NCBI RefSeq assembly: GCF_001514115.1
Contig: NZ_KQ948454.1
Location: forward strand, 1 to 64,000
Reading direction: 5' to 3'
DNA: 64,000 bases
From: Streptomyces olivochromogenes
Lineage (GTDB): Bacteria > Actinomycetota > Actinomycetes > Streptomycetales > Streptomycetaceae
The position numbers and the translations under genes were made by a program. Below, piece after piece: positions 43,837-52,239 of this stretch. The notes beneath the pieces are model-generated. The model was not told the origin of the DNA. It searched no databases and saw only the letters and a program-made list of their open reading frames with translations. Position 1 is the first letter of the stretch, and the number at the start of each line of letters is the position of its first letter.

Positions 43837-44571
43837 CTACCTGGGTTCCCACATCGGTGAGTGGAACTCTCTCATGTGCTCGCTGCAGAGGCGGGCGAAG
43901 AGGGGGAGGAACTCGGTGAAGTCGTCGCTACCCGAACCGCCGTGCATTCCAGCCCCGCAGAAGAATCTGTCCAGTTGATCCTCGGTGTGAAAAAGCGCCA
44001 GAGCTTCGTGGCATTCGGCGACAGCAGCCGGAAGATTCCACGGGCATTCAGGGTGCGTCTCGTCGATGTACATGCGGACCCCCTCCTCCGTGCTCGCGTC
44101 CTGCATGTCGTCACTTACGGCCGCACCATCCTGTCCGAAATAAAGGGGCAGGATATTACTCAGACGCGGGAAGCGCATGATCAGTTCTCGAGCGGTTACC
44201 GGGGTGTCGCTGATGGCTTCCCTGTCCAGTGGGGAAGCCCACTGTTCCACATAGTCGGCGATTTCCCGAAAAATGGCAGCTGTACGCTCCTCGGGGTACC
44301 CCATGGGAAAATTATCCAAGGCGTGGTGCGAGCCATCTGGATGGGTTTCAAACAAATCGGCGGCAGTACGGAGTTGCGCTCCGATCTCGTACCGGTTCCT
44401 ACCGCCGTCCATTTCCGAGTTCCAAATGCCACGAACGACAGGAAAGAGCTCCTTCTTCCACTCCGAAGCGTCGTCCGGGATATTATCCTGATAGCGCCCG
44501 TAGAGCTTGAGAAGGTTTCTTGCTCCTTCGAGGCAAAAATACTCGATCACATCCTGGCGCGTAATTGCCAT
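43837..44571 (-). CDS. Immunity-protein candidate (low GC)
   Basis: 244 residues from ATG 44571. Acidic, with many Phe, Tyr and Trp. The segment MRFPRLSNILPLYFGQDG, then EEGVRMYIDE and AVAECHEALALFHTEDQLDRFF, has the spacing of the CdiI_2 pattern (FPxLxxxLxxYFxQD) seen in the gene at 42782. DNA is clearly poorer in G+C than the surroundings (about 55-60% by eye), which points to acquisition. No function beyond probable immunity can be given. Confidence 0.6.
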   Translation of the reverse strand: MAITRQDVIEYFCLEGARNLLKLYGRYQDNIPDDASEWKKELFPVVRGIWNSEMDGGRNRYEIGAQLRTAADLFETHPDGSHHALDNFPMGYPEERTAAIFREIADYVEQWASPLDREAISDTPVTARELIMRFPRLSNILPLYFGQDGAAVSDDMQDASTEEGVRMYIDETHPECPWNLPAAVAECHEALALFHTEDQLDRFFCGAGMHGGSGSDDFTEFLPLFARLCSEHMREFHSPMWEPR

Positions 44572-44641
44572 TCAGGACTCCTGGCTCTTCTCGACCGGCA
44601 TGGACGTCATGACGGCAGTGCTCTGTTGGCGGTCGGCCTTG

Positions 44642-45328
44642 TCATCGCCCTGGGAATCCATGCAACTCTGCGAGGTGTTCATTTCCCTTCCGGACGATCT
44701 CCAGCAGAACATTGCGAGACACCCAAGGGATGCTCTGCGAAAGCGTCGAGCGCAGAACGTCCGGATCCGGAAAGAGGATCAGGGCTTCCTGTGCCTGCGC
44801 CACGAGAGCCGTTGCGCTGCTCGCGCATTCTCCGGGATGCATGCTGTCGAACCCGGCCCACAGACACTCGTCGAGCGTCTCGAACTCGTCGGTCTCCACC
44901 CAGTATTTGAAGTCGATCACTTGCGGAAAAGCGAGGGAGACCTCCCAGGGAGCCATGGGAAGCTCCCCATATCCGGGGACAACCTCACTGTCGAGCTTGC
45001 GGATGGCCGAGGCGGTGTCCGACAGGTACTCCTCCACCGAACCACCGTCCGCCGCAAGGGCCAGCCTCTCCTCGAAACCTGCCGGAAGTCGGGTTCGCAA
45101 GGAGCTCGCCAACACCTCCGCGACAAGGTCCACCGTGGCCGCGGCAGTGGCCAGCGGCAGCGCCCAAGAAGCACTCCCCGTACTCCGCATGCTCCGGCAG
45201 AGGCGGGCAATCTCGTTCTCGAAATCCTCGTCCTCCGAGGTGTTCGCGCGAAGGGACAGGTCGAGCAACCGCGCAACAAATCCGTTGTTGAACACTGCCC
45301 CGATGTATGTGGTCAACGCTGGTGACAC
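44642..45328 (-). CDS. Immunity-protein candidate
   Basis: 228 residues from GTG 45328; TTG 45313, 11 bases after AAAGG, is an alternative. All-helical prediction by eye in the first 130 residues; the end has LAFPQVIDFKYWVETDEFETLDEC and ALVAQAQEALILFPDPDVLRSTL, loosely like its neighbours. Low G+C at the 3' end. Same strand and spacing as the other candidate immunity genes. Family not certain. Confidence 0.55.
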   Translation of the reverse strand: MSPALTTYIGAVFNNGFVARLLDLSLRANTSEDEDFENEIARLCRSMRSTGSASWALPLATAAATVDLVAEVLASSLRTRLPAGFEERLALAADGGSVEEYLSDTASAIRKLDSEVVPGYGELPMAPWEVSLAFPQVIDFKYWVETDEFETLDECLWAGFDSMHPGECASSATALVAQAQEALILFPDPDVLRSTLSQSIPWVSRNVLLEIVRKGNEHLAELHGFPGR

Positions 45329-45448
45329 CTTTCATGCTTCTTCTTTCACGCTCACGGAACCGGCAGTGTCGGCTCACGGCGTCGTGGGCATGGAGGCGAG
45401 GACCACGAACTTCGGTTCCACGGCTTGTTTGAAGCGCAGCACTACTCG

Positions 45449-46006
45449 TCAAATGGGGTTGAACGACCAGAAGACACCGACCTCTTCCGGCGAGACGACG
45501 ACGAATCCGAAGTCGCCGTCGTACTGAGTGAGAGACACCCAGCCGTCGACTCCGTCGGTGAGATCGGGCGACGGAGTCGCGCGGGCACGGGTGATGTTGC
45601 TGTAGCAGGAGATCTGCTCCCCGTACCGGCTCAACAAGGTCCGGGCATCGGCGTAGGCGTCCGCTGCCGCCTCCTCGTCCTGGGGGACCGGGCCCCAGTC
45701 GTAGGTCATCGTCACCAGCAGGCGCTCGGCCGTCGCCGGCGTGACGGGGAACAGCCGCTCTTCCAGGAGCTCGCGGGAGGGCGGGCGGAAGGGGAAGGAC
45801 GGACCGGCCGTCGCACGCTCCTCCTTGTCCGTCTCCCAGTCGAGGACGTTCCAGCCGCGCGGGTCGTCCACTTCGTGGTTCATCACGGCCAGCACATCGT
45901 CCCGCCAGTCGGAGTGGGCCCTCGGGCCGGTCGCCGCGAACGCGTAGACGTCGTCGAGCAGGCGCAGGGAGGCTTCCTCCCATGCAGTTCGGTTCACCGT
46001 TTCCAT
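45449..46006 (-). CDS. Probable cognate immunity protein of the RNase A-like toxin
   Basis: 185 residues from ATG 46006; ATG 46024 is the alternative. It begins 36 bases after the toxin stop on the same strand, the normal immunity position. It is a paralogue of the protein at 48789: both share GPRAHxDWxxDVxAVMxxEVxDPRxW, a middle block with RLLV and W, and the end LTQYDGDFGFVVVSPEEVGVFW (LSQYDWDLGLIAVSGTELGLFW in the other). No known family recognised. Confidence 0.65.
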   Translation of the reverse strand: METVNRTAWEEASLRLLDDVYAFAATGPRAHSDWRDDVLAVMNHEVDDPRGWNVLDWETDKEERATAGPSFPFRPPSRELLEERLFPVTPATAERLLVTMTYDWGPVPQDEEAAADAYADARTLLSRYGEQISCYSNITRARATPSPDLTDGVDGWVSLTQYDGDFGFVVVSPEEVGVFWSFNPI

Positions 46007-46042
46007 TCTCGTTCCGGATCTCATTCTTCCCGACGCAATTGG

Positions 46043-47932
46043 TCAGCGCGCCGGCATGGAAGTCATGACGACGAAGGGGGGATCGAGGCTGGAGTCATAC
46101 TTCAGGCGGGTATCGATGTTCTTCACCTCCAGGGGCTTGGCGTTCATACCACCCTGCTTGAAACCGGTCGTCGGATCGTTCGGGTCGTACGGTTGCTTCG
46201 TGACGCTCGTACCCGTGACTTCCCCGTCGGGTCCCGGGCCGACCAGCTTCTTCACTTCCCCGTCCTGAGGCGGTGGCGGCCCGTCGAGCCATGCCTTGAT
46301 GTCGCCGGAGTACTGGTCGATGTTGTACTGCGTGTACCGCTGCGCGCTCTCCAGGGTGTCGAAGCTGGAGGCCGCACTGACCATGGGCTTACCGTGCGGC
46401 CATGCGTCGGTGGCCGGATCACCCTGATCACGCAGGCGTTGGGCGAGTTGCTCAGACGTCTTTCCGACATGCTTGTCCAGGGTGTGGCCGTCGTTCAACC
46501 ATTCACTACTGGCCAGGTCAATCTTGTAGACGCCGTTCTTGGTGTCCTCCGGATTGGTCCACGGGTGCTCTTTCTTGAATTCGTCGAGCGCCCTCACACC
46601 GAAGGCCTCGGCGCGTGCCTCTTCCGCGGAATATCTGGGAACGCTGCGCTCCGCCTCTTCCAGCGCGTGCTTGAGTTCGGTCAAGTCGCCGGCAAGGGTG
46701 TGGATTTCGCGGTTGTACGTTTCGACGGCATGGTTAAGGCGACCCGTGTCGATGTTCGAGACGAACTCCAGGGCCAGCTCAGGAATTTTGAGGGCCAGTT
46801 CCAGAGCGGCCTCGATACTCTTCGCGACGAAGGTCTTCTCGGCCGCGTGCTTGTAGACATCGGTGATCGTGGACCTGATCTTCGTCACTTCCGCACTCAG
46901 CGCGTCGCACGCCGTCGCGACGTCGCGTGCGGTGTCCTGGAGGACTTCCAAGGCGGGGCGCCGGCCGTCTTTCTGGTTCCACTGGTAACGGCCGTTGTGA
47001 CTCGCTTTGCCCCAGGCCGTACTCCCCCAGATCGCGGAACAGAACTGCTTCATCGCGCTCTGCCACTCGTCGTGGCCCGGCGCGGGGTTGGTGAGATACG
47101 CGACGGCGTCGTCGAAGGTGTCCGCGGACGTCTTGGCGTCCTTGGCCGCCGTCCGCCACGCCAGCGCGATCTTGGGAAGGTCGACGTCGTCGCCGCCCGG
47201 CGTGATGTCGGCGACCTTCCCGTGCCGCAGCGCGTACTCCAGGATCGGGCGCAGGACGTAGTCGCCGACCCCGCTCAGGCCCCCGGCGACGTCGTCGATG
47301 ATCTCGTTGCCCCAGCCCGCCTCCGCAGGGGCGTTGCCCCAGCCGAGTTCGGCCACGGGTCCGCCCGCGCCGGCCTTCTTCAGGACGTCGGGGAGGTTTT
47401 TCCTCACCACAGCCGGGCTCAGCGGATTGGTCGCGTGCTCCGCCTGCGCGTAGTTGTTCGCCGTCACCGTGAGGCCCACCGCAGCGCCGCCGACACCCTC
47501 CGTCGCTCTGCTCCACACTTGCAAGAAGAGATCGGCGACTTCGGCGTACGCCTTCGCGAAGGCCTCAGGGCCGGTCCCACAGCCCGCCGCGTGCGCGTAC
47601 CCGTCCAGAGTGTCGACGAGACTCTTGGCCCGGTCCGCGAAGTCGTACTGGGCGTTCCGCAGCACGTACGACGCGTAGTACACGTGCCTCGGCTGGATGT
47701 CGAAGCCGACGGCGTTGCCCGGCGCGGCGGGCTTCATCGCCGCCAGTTCGTCGGAGCGTCGGCGCCGTGCCGAGCCTGTGTCCTGTTGTGAAATGTCCTT
47801 GCCCTGGGGGTCCTTGAGGGAACCGGGAGAGGGGGCAGGGGTCGCGCCCGAGCCGGACGACGGGGCGGCGAGCGCGCCGTTGCCCGTGGTGACCGGGGGC
47901 GTGGTCGAGGGCGAGGGTGAGGGCGTTGCCAT
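46043..47932 (-). CDS. Polymorphic toxin: WXG/ESX-type N-terminus with RNase A-like C-terminus
   Basis: 629 residues from ATG 47932, overlapping the WXG100 gene stop (ATGA). Residues 1-60 are Pro/Ser/Thr-rich; then a helical region with WSRATEGVGGAAVGL and several W-containing helices (about 80-400) as in T7SS/ESX-exported polymorphic toxins; then charged helices; the last 150 residues are an RNase A-like (CdiA-CT) domain: GHTLDKHVGKTSEQLAQRL, AASSFDTLESAQRYTQYN, the end DPPFVVMTSMP. His in the GHTxxxHVG motif is present. It would be exported with the two small WXG100 proteins and act as an RNase in a neighbouring cell. No ESX machinery genes lie in the window. Confidence 0.75.
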   Translation of the reverse strand: MATPSPSPSTTPPVTTGNGALAAPSSGSGATPAPSPGSLKDPQGKDISQQDTGSARRRRSDELAAMKPAAPGNAVGFDIQPRHVYYASYVLRNAQYDFADRAKSLVDTLDGYAHAAGCGTGPEAFAKAYAEVADLFLQVWSRATEGVGGAAVGLTVTANNYAQAEHATNPLSPAVVRKNLPDVLKKAGAGGPVAELGWGNAPAEAGWGNEIIDDVAGGLSGVGDYVLRPILEYALRHGKVADITPGGDDVDLPKIALAWRTAAKDAKTSADTFDDAVAYLTNPAPGHDEWQSAMKQFCSAIWGSTAWGKASHNGRYQWNQKDGRRPALEVLQDTARDVATACDALSAEVTKIRSTITDVYKHAAEKTFVAKSIEAALELALKIPELALEFVSNIDTGRLNHAVETYNREIHTLAGDLTELKHALEEAERSVPRYSAEEARAEAFGVRALDEFKKEHPWTNPEDTKNGVYKIDLASSEWLNDGHTLDKHVGKTSEQLAQRLRDQGDPATDAWPHGKPMVSAASSFDTLESAQRYTQYNIDQYSGDIKAWLDGPPPPQDGEVKKLVGPGPDGEVTGTSVTKQPYDPNDPTTGFKQGGMNAKPLEVKNIDTRLKYDSSLDPPFVVMTSMPAR

Positions 47933-48246
47933 CAGGCACCTCCCCAGCCCCGCAGCACCGCCCGGTGCGCCGCCGCATAGTTGGCGTGGCCCGTCGTGAC
48001 GTATTCGTGCAGCCACTTCTGTGCGGCCTGGAGGTCCTGGGCCGAGTGGTCCCACTCGTCGAGTTTGTCGACGAAGACCTCGCGGGCCTCGCCTTCCCAG
48101 GAGAGGACGACAGGGACGACCCGGTCGTAGAGGTCGTCCAGTTTGCCGTTGAGCTTCTTGAGGATGTCCTCCAGTTCGACGGCGAGGTCGCGAAGGGTGG
48201 TGAAGGAGACGGCTATGTGGTCGTCGGCGGCATCTCCTGGCTGCAT
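47932..48246 (-). CDS. WXG100-family protein 1
   Basis: 104 residues from ATG 48246. Two helices flank the central W-x-G (SWEGEA), the EsxA/EsxB hairpin. It overlaps the toxin start by 4 bases, so it is probably the chaperone-like partner for export of the toxin through an ESX/type VII system. Confidence 0.85.
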   Translation of the reverse strand: MQPGDAADDHIAVSFTTLRDLAVELEDILKKLNGKLDDLYDRVVPVVLSWEGEAREVFVDKLDEWDHSAQDLQAAQKWLHEYVTTGHANYAAAHRAVLRGWGGA

Positions 48247-48288
48247 CTTTCCCCCGGTACGTGAAATTGCCTCGTGGTCTGTGGGAGG

Positions 48289-48723
48289 TCAGAGGGCGTC
48301 GAGGCCGCTACTCGGGCGCGCGGGTGGGGTCGCCGACGCGGCGTCCGGGTTCGGCGTGGAGAGCCGGTCGACCTCGCTGCCCACGTCCACCCGAATCTGG
48401 CGCATCTGCTCGACCACGGCCAGTTCCTGCTCCGTGAAGCCGTCCCGGCTCAACCGCACGGCCTGCTCCAGATGCTTCATCACTTCGCGGATGCGTACGG
48501 CGTCCTCGGCTGCGGCCCGGTGGAACTCGCGGTACGCCGTCGCCGCCGGGCCACGCCAGTCAGCCTCGATACGGTCGACGATCGAGTCCATCCGCCTGAC
48601 CTGCTTGTCGAGGTGATCCTGCATGTCGTCGAGGTCATCGGCGAGCTTGGTGAGGTCCTGCCCTGACACCCTCAGGTCGGGGCCCCCGCCTCCTTGTCCC
48701 CCGCCTGCTCCGTGCACTCTCAT
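48289..48723 (-). CDS. WXG100-family protein 2
   Basis: 144 residues. Helix-turn-helix hairpin with DWRGPA as W-x-G, a Gly-rich start (GAGGGQGGGG), and a disordered Pro/Ala C-terminus. First gene of the WXG-WXG-toxin-immunity series on the minus strand. Confidence 0.83.
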   Translation of the reverse strand: MRVHGAGGGQGGGGPDLRVSGQDLTKLADDLDDMQDHLDKQVRRMDSIVDRIEADWRGPAATAYREFHRAAAEDAVRIREVMKHLEQAVRLSRDGFTEQELAVVEQMRQIRVDVGSEVDRLSTPNPDAASATPPARPSSGLDAL

Positions 48724-48788
48724 GCCGTACCTCCGCCCCCGTCACATCGGCATCGCACGTCACGTACGCCCAAGAACCTTACGAGGTT

Positions 48789-49388
48789 TCAGGTGGCGTC
48801 GAAGGACCAGAAGAGGCCGAGTTCGGTCCCGGAGACCGCGATCAGGCCGAGGTCCCAGTCGTACTGGGAGAGAGGGGTGCAGCCGGTGGTCGCTTCGTAG
48901 AAGTCCGGGGCGTCGGTGCGGCTGTCAGGACTCGCTGTCGGGTACCCGGTGTTCGTGTGGAAGGACGTCTCCTCCGGGAAGCGGGAGAGGATCACCCGGG
49001 CCTTCCGCTCCAGTTCGGGACGACGGGTCTCGAAGTCATTGCGGGCGCGTTCGCGCGGGACGTCCAGCCATGTGGTGGACAGCATGACCAGCAGTCTTTC
49101 CACCGATGTCCGGGGCACCGTCCGCAGCCCGCGCCGCCACGCGGCCGCGCCTTCTGGAGCGGAGGTCGGCAGGACGAAGGGAAAGAACGGCTCCTCCAGC
49201 CGTTCCTCCTCGCCTTCGTCGACGTCGAGCCACCTCCAGGATCGGGGATCCGTCACCTCCCGGCGCATGACTGCCGCGACGTCCCGCACCCAGTCCTGGT
49301 GGGCACGGGGCCCCACCAACACGTACGAGTACCGCCGCTCGTACATGCTGAGCGCCTCTGCCCAGGACCGAGCATCCGGCGTCGGCAT
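48789..49388 (-). CDS. Second member of the toxin-flanking immunity pair
   Basis: 199 residues. Paralogue of the gene at 45449 (see that entry for shared blocks), on the other side of the toxin operon. Its conserved end LSQYDWDLGLIAVSGTELGLFWSF is nearly the same as in the partner. Both are Trp-rich and acidic. Duplicated, diverged immunity genes around one toxin suggest past exchange of toxin tails. Confidence 0.65.
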   Translation of the reverse strand: MPTPDARSWAEALSMYERRYSYVLVGPRAHQDWVRDVAAVMRREVTDPRSWRWLDVDEGEEERLEEPFFPFVLPTSAPEGAAAWRRGLRTVPRTSVERLLVMLSTTWLDVPRERARNDFETRRPELERKARVILSRFPEETSFHTNTGYPTASPDSRTDAPDFYEATTGCTPLSQYDWDLGLIAVSGTELGLFWSFDAT

Positions 49389-49428
49389 CGCGGCTCCCTT
49401 TCGACAGTCGTGTTCGGTGAGGGGACGG

Positions 49429-50271
49429 TCACAGCACCGCCTGCCCCGCCTCCACCCGATCGATCGCCCTGCGGGTCGCGGTGGTGAAGGTCCAGAAGGG
49501 GGGGAGGAGGTTGGTGGCGCGGTCGGCGACCGTGTTCTTGCCGGGGGCGAACATCGCGGTGCGCAGGGCCGTGGTCATCTCCAGCTGGGCGCCCATGCCG
49601 AGGAGGGTGCGGTTGCAGATGTTGTCCGGGTCGATGCCCGCGATCTCCTCCTCCCCCGAGGCCGTCACCGCGCGGATGCCGGCCGCGGTGAACTCCTCCA
49701 TCAGGTACTGGCGGAAGGTGGAGTTGAGGCCGCCGACGAGGACGGCCGCGGCGCCTGGTTCCAGGCCCGCCTGCTCCGGCTGGCAGCCGTGGAGGGAGAC
49801 GACGTTGAGGCTGCCCGCGCACAGGGAGCGGGCGATCGTGTCGTCGCAGTGGGTGGAGGTGACGTGCAGCGCCCCGTTCCCGCCGCTCATCAGGCCCTCG
49901 AACATCCAGAAGTCGTGCACCGGGCCGGCCGCCGGGGTGGGTGCGAGGTCGGCGGGGTGGTAACCGGCTATCGCCAGGCAGAGTTCCGAGGTGCCCCCTT
50001 CGATGCCGCCGCCGTGCGGGGCGATGACCGTGGAGCGGAGGAAGGGGGCGCGGCCGGTCCTGCTCTGGTCGTCGACCAGGTGGCGTCTGGAGCGGCGGCC
50101 CCAGTCCGTGCCCTCCGTCCAGGCGGGGTTGGCGTACAGGGCCGTGTTCGAGGCCTGTTCGGCGGCTGCCGCGGGCGTGGCGGTCACCGTCGCGGTCGCG
50201 GCGGCCGTGACCGTGCTCAGGACGGGTGTCGCCGCGAGCGCGGTGAGGAGGGTACGGCGTCTGATCTTCAT
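49429..50271 (-). CDS. Poly-gamma-glutamate hydrolase-family protein, Tat-exported
   Basis: 280 residues from ATG 50271. Tat signal: MKIRRRTLLTALAATPVLSTV, then Ala-rich h-region and AAAAEQ. The fold is the DUF867/PghP zinc amidohydrolase: APHGGGIEGGTSEL gives the metal-binding His, FWMFEGL, HVTSTHCDD a second His, and SLHGC later. Such proteins degrade poly-gamma-glutamate or relatives. It follows the PstB-like gene by 29 bases on the same strand and may belong to that operon. Confidence 0.78.
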   Translation of the reverse strand: MKIRRRTLLTALAATPVLSTVTAAATATVTATPAAAAEQASNTALYANPAWTEGTDWGRRSRRHLVDDQSRTGRAPFLRSTVIAPHGGGIEGGTSELCLAIAGYHPADLAPTPAAGPVHDFWMFEGLMSGGNGALHVTSTHCDDTIARSLCAGSLNVVSLHGCQPEQAGLEPGAAAVLVGGLNSTFRQYLMEEFTAAGIRAVTASGEEEIAGIDPDNICNRTLLGMGAQLEMTTALRTAMFAPGKNTVADRATNLLPPFWTFTTATRRAIDRVEAGQAVL

Positions 50272-50300
50272 GACAGCCGAGGATGTCAGAGCGGAGGACG

Positions 50301-51203
50301 TCAGCCGAAGCGGCCCGCCACGTAGTCCGCCGTGCGCTGGTCCTCCGGGGTGCCGAAGATGTGCTCCGTGGGGCCGTGTTCGACGATGCCGCCCGGAGTG
50401 CCCTGTTCGGCGAGGAAGAACGCGCACTGCTGGGAGACGCGGGCCGCCTGCTGCATGTTGTGGGTGACGATCACGACGGTCACCTGGCCCGCGAGTTCGT
50501 GGATCGTCTCCTCGACCCGGCGGGTGGACGTGGGGTCGAGCGCCGAGCACGGTTCGTCCATCAGCAGCACCCGGGGACGTACGGCCAGGGCGCGGGCGAT
50601 GCACAGGCGCTGCTGCTGGCCGCCGGAGAGCGCGCCGCCGGGCTGGCGGAGTCGGTCCCGTACCTCCTTCCACAGGCCGGCCCTGGTCAGGCTCTCCTCG
50701 ACCAGCTCGTCCTTCTCGCGACGGCCGACGCGCGTGCCCGTCAGGCGCAGACCCGCCACCACGTTGTCGTAGATCGACATGGCGGGGAACGGGTTGGGCT
50801 TCTGGAAGACCATGCCGATCCTGCGGCGGGCGTCGGTCAGGCGGCGCTCGGGGGCGTAGATGTCCTCGCCGTCGAAGAGCACCTCGCCGCCCATCGCGGC
50901 CGTGGGGATCAGCTCGTGCATCCGGTTGAGCGTGCGCAGGAAGGTCGACTTGCCGCAGCCGGAGGGGCCGATCAGGGCGGTGACCTGCCCGGCGGGCATC
51001 GTGAGGGAGACCTGTTGCAGCACCTGGTGGCTGCCGAACCAGGCCGAGACGGCGCGGGCTTCGAGGGTCGCGGGAGCGACGGCCCCCTTCGCGGTCCCCG
51101 TCGCGGCTCCCATCGCGGTCCTGACGGGCGCGACGGGAGCGACGGGCGGCAGGACGACGGTGTCGGTCGCCGTCGTATCGAGGGAAGCGGTCGCATCGGT
51201 CAC
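50301..51203 (-). CDS. PstB-like phosphate ABC transporter ATPase
   Basis: 300 residues from GTG 51203 (GAGG 8 bases upstream). Walker [10 protein letters not shown], then [13 protein letters not shown] and FDGEDIYAP as in PstB, Q-loop [17 protein letters not shown], signature [15 protein letters not shown], Walker [15 protein letters not shown]-loop VTHNM. About 40 extra Thr/Val/Pro residues precede the domain. It lies at the far end of the operon from the permeases, after the binding proteins and the sortase-like gene. Confidence 0.92.
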   Translation of the reverse strand: MTDATASLDTTATDTVVLPPVAPVAPVRTAMGAATGTAKGAVAPATLEARAVSAWFGSHQVLQQVSLTMPAGQVTALIGPSGCGKSTFLRTLNRMHELIPTAAMGGEVLFDGEDIYAPERRLTDARRRIGMVFQKPNPFPAMSIYDNVVAGLRLTGTRVGRREKDELVEESLTRAGLWKEVRDRLRQPGGALSGGQQQRLCIARALAVRPRVLLMDEPCSALDPTSTRRVEETIHELAGQVTVVIVTHNMQQAARVSQQCAFFLAEQGTPGGIVEHGPTEHIFGTPEDQRTADYVAGRFG

Positions 51204-51250
51204 GTCGGGCACCTCGTGGTGATCGTGGGTCTCGGGAAGGTTCACAGGAT

Positions 51251-52159
51251 TCACATCAGGTTCGGCAGCAGTTCGGTGGTGCGGACGGCCACCTGGAGGC
51301 CCAGGACCGCGACCACGGGGGCGAACACGATCCATGTCTGGTGCCGGCCCCAGCGGTGCCAGGTCCACACCGCGGCGACGGCGGCGGCCACCAGCGCCTG
51401 GAGCCACATGACCAGCGGCCACGGCACGCCGGAGGGGTGCGCGAGGGGCTGTTCGGACTCCGGGAGCGTGCCGGAGCGGATGACTGCCGCCGGGGTCTGG
51501 GCGGGGGTGGAGATCAGGTCGGCGTCGACGCGCAGCACCCCGCCGGGCATGAAGTGCGGGCCGGTGGCCGTGACGAGGACCAGGCGGCCCTTGCCGGAGG
51601 CCACGGCGGCGGGCGCCGGATCGCCGGCCCGTCGTACGCCGAGGACCTGGTACTTCGCCTTGCCCTGGCCGGTGGTCACGGTGAACGTGTCGCCCGCGGC
51701 GAGCTGGTCGAGACGGCCGAAGGGACCCCCGTAGGCGGCCGCCCGGCCCATCAGCACGCTGGTGCCGGTCTGTCCGGGCAGCGGGGTGTCCCGGCGGTGG
51801 CCGGGGCCGTCGGTCAGGACGGCGGAGTCGGTGCCCTCCAGGACGACCTGGTGGACGTGGACGGCGGGGATGTCGACGAGCGCGACCGGGGTGCCGGGCG
51901 CCAGCAGTCTGCCCTCCTGGTCGATCTGGGCCACCGGGGCGGTGCCGAGGGCGAGTTGGGTGCGCAGCGCGTCGTACGAGGCGTGCTGCGCGGCCCGTTC
52001 CTGGATGCCGCTGACGAGCAGCAGCTGGGCGGTGAGGCCGAGCAGCAGGGCGGCCAGGGTGAGCAGACCGCCCCGGGCAAGGTGCCGGACGGCGGTGACT
52101 CCCCGAACGCCCAGCCGCGGTACGGGCCTGGTGAGCGTGGTCTGTACGGCGACCGTCAC
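51251..52159 (-). CDS. Cysteine-free sortase homologue (pseudoenzyme)
   Basis: 302 residues. N-terminal membrane helix ([20 protein letters not shown]), sortase domain, then two C-terminal helices ([33 protein letters not shown]). The domain aligns with class E sortases: [22 protein letters not shown] and [15 protein letters not shown]. But the active-site H of AGHR is Arg/absent (reads [11 protein letters not shown]) and the catalytic Cys of LVTC is Ala (LVLVTATGP); there is no cysteine in the whole protein. It cannot transpeptidate. It lies between the Ig-like binding protein and the PstB-like gene. A scaffold role at the membrane is a guess. Confidence 0.85.
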   Translation of the reverse strand: MTVAVQTTLTRPVPRLGVRGVTAVRHLARGGLLTLAALLLGLTAQLLLVSGIQERAAQHASYDALRTQLALGTAPVAQIDQEGRLLAPGTPVALVDIPAVHVHQVVLEGTDSAVLTDGPGHRRDTPLPGQTGTSVLMGRAAAYGGPFGRLDQLAAGDTFTVTTGQGKAKYQVLGVRRAGDPAPAAVASGKGRLVLVTATGPHFMPGGVLRVDADLISTPAQTPAAVIRSGTLPESEQPLAHPSGVPWPLVMWLQALVAAAVAAVWTWHRWGRHQTWIVFAPVVAVLGLQVAVRTTELLPNLM

Positions 52160-52239
52160 GGCGACGCGTCTCCTTCCATGGCTTCACTGGTGGGGCCGTC
52201 GGGGAGACCGCGGTCGCGGTCTCCCCGACGGGTGGTGCG

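Noticed and set aside
43861..44910. Long plus-strand open frame over the immunity-type genes
   Set aside because: Antisense to two minus-strand genes with better protein composition and starts; the plus frame shows no domain pattern.
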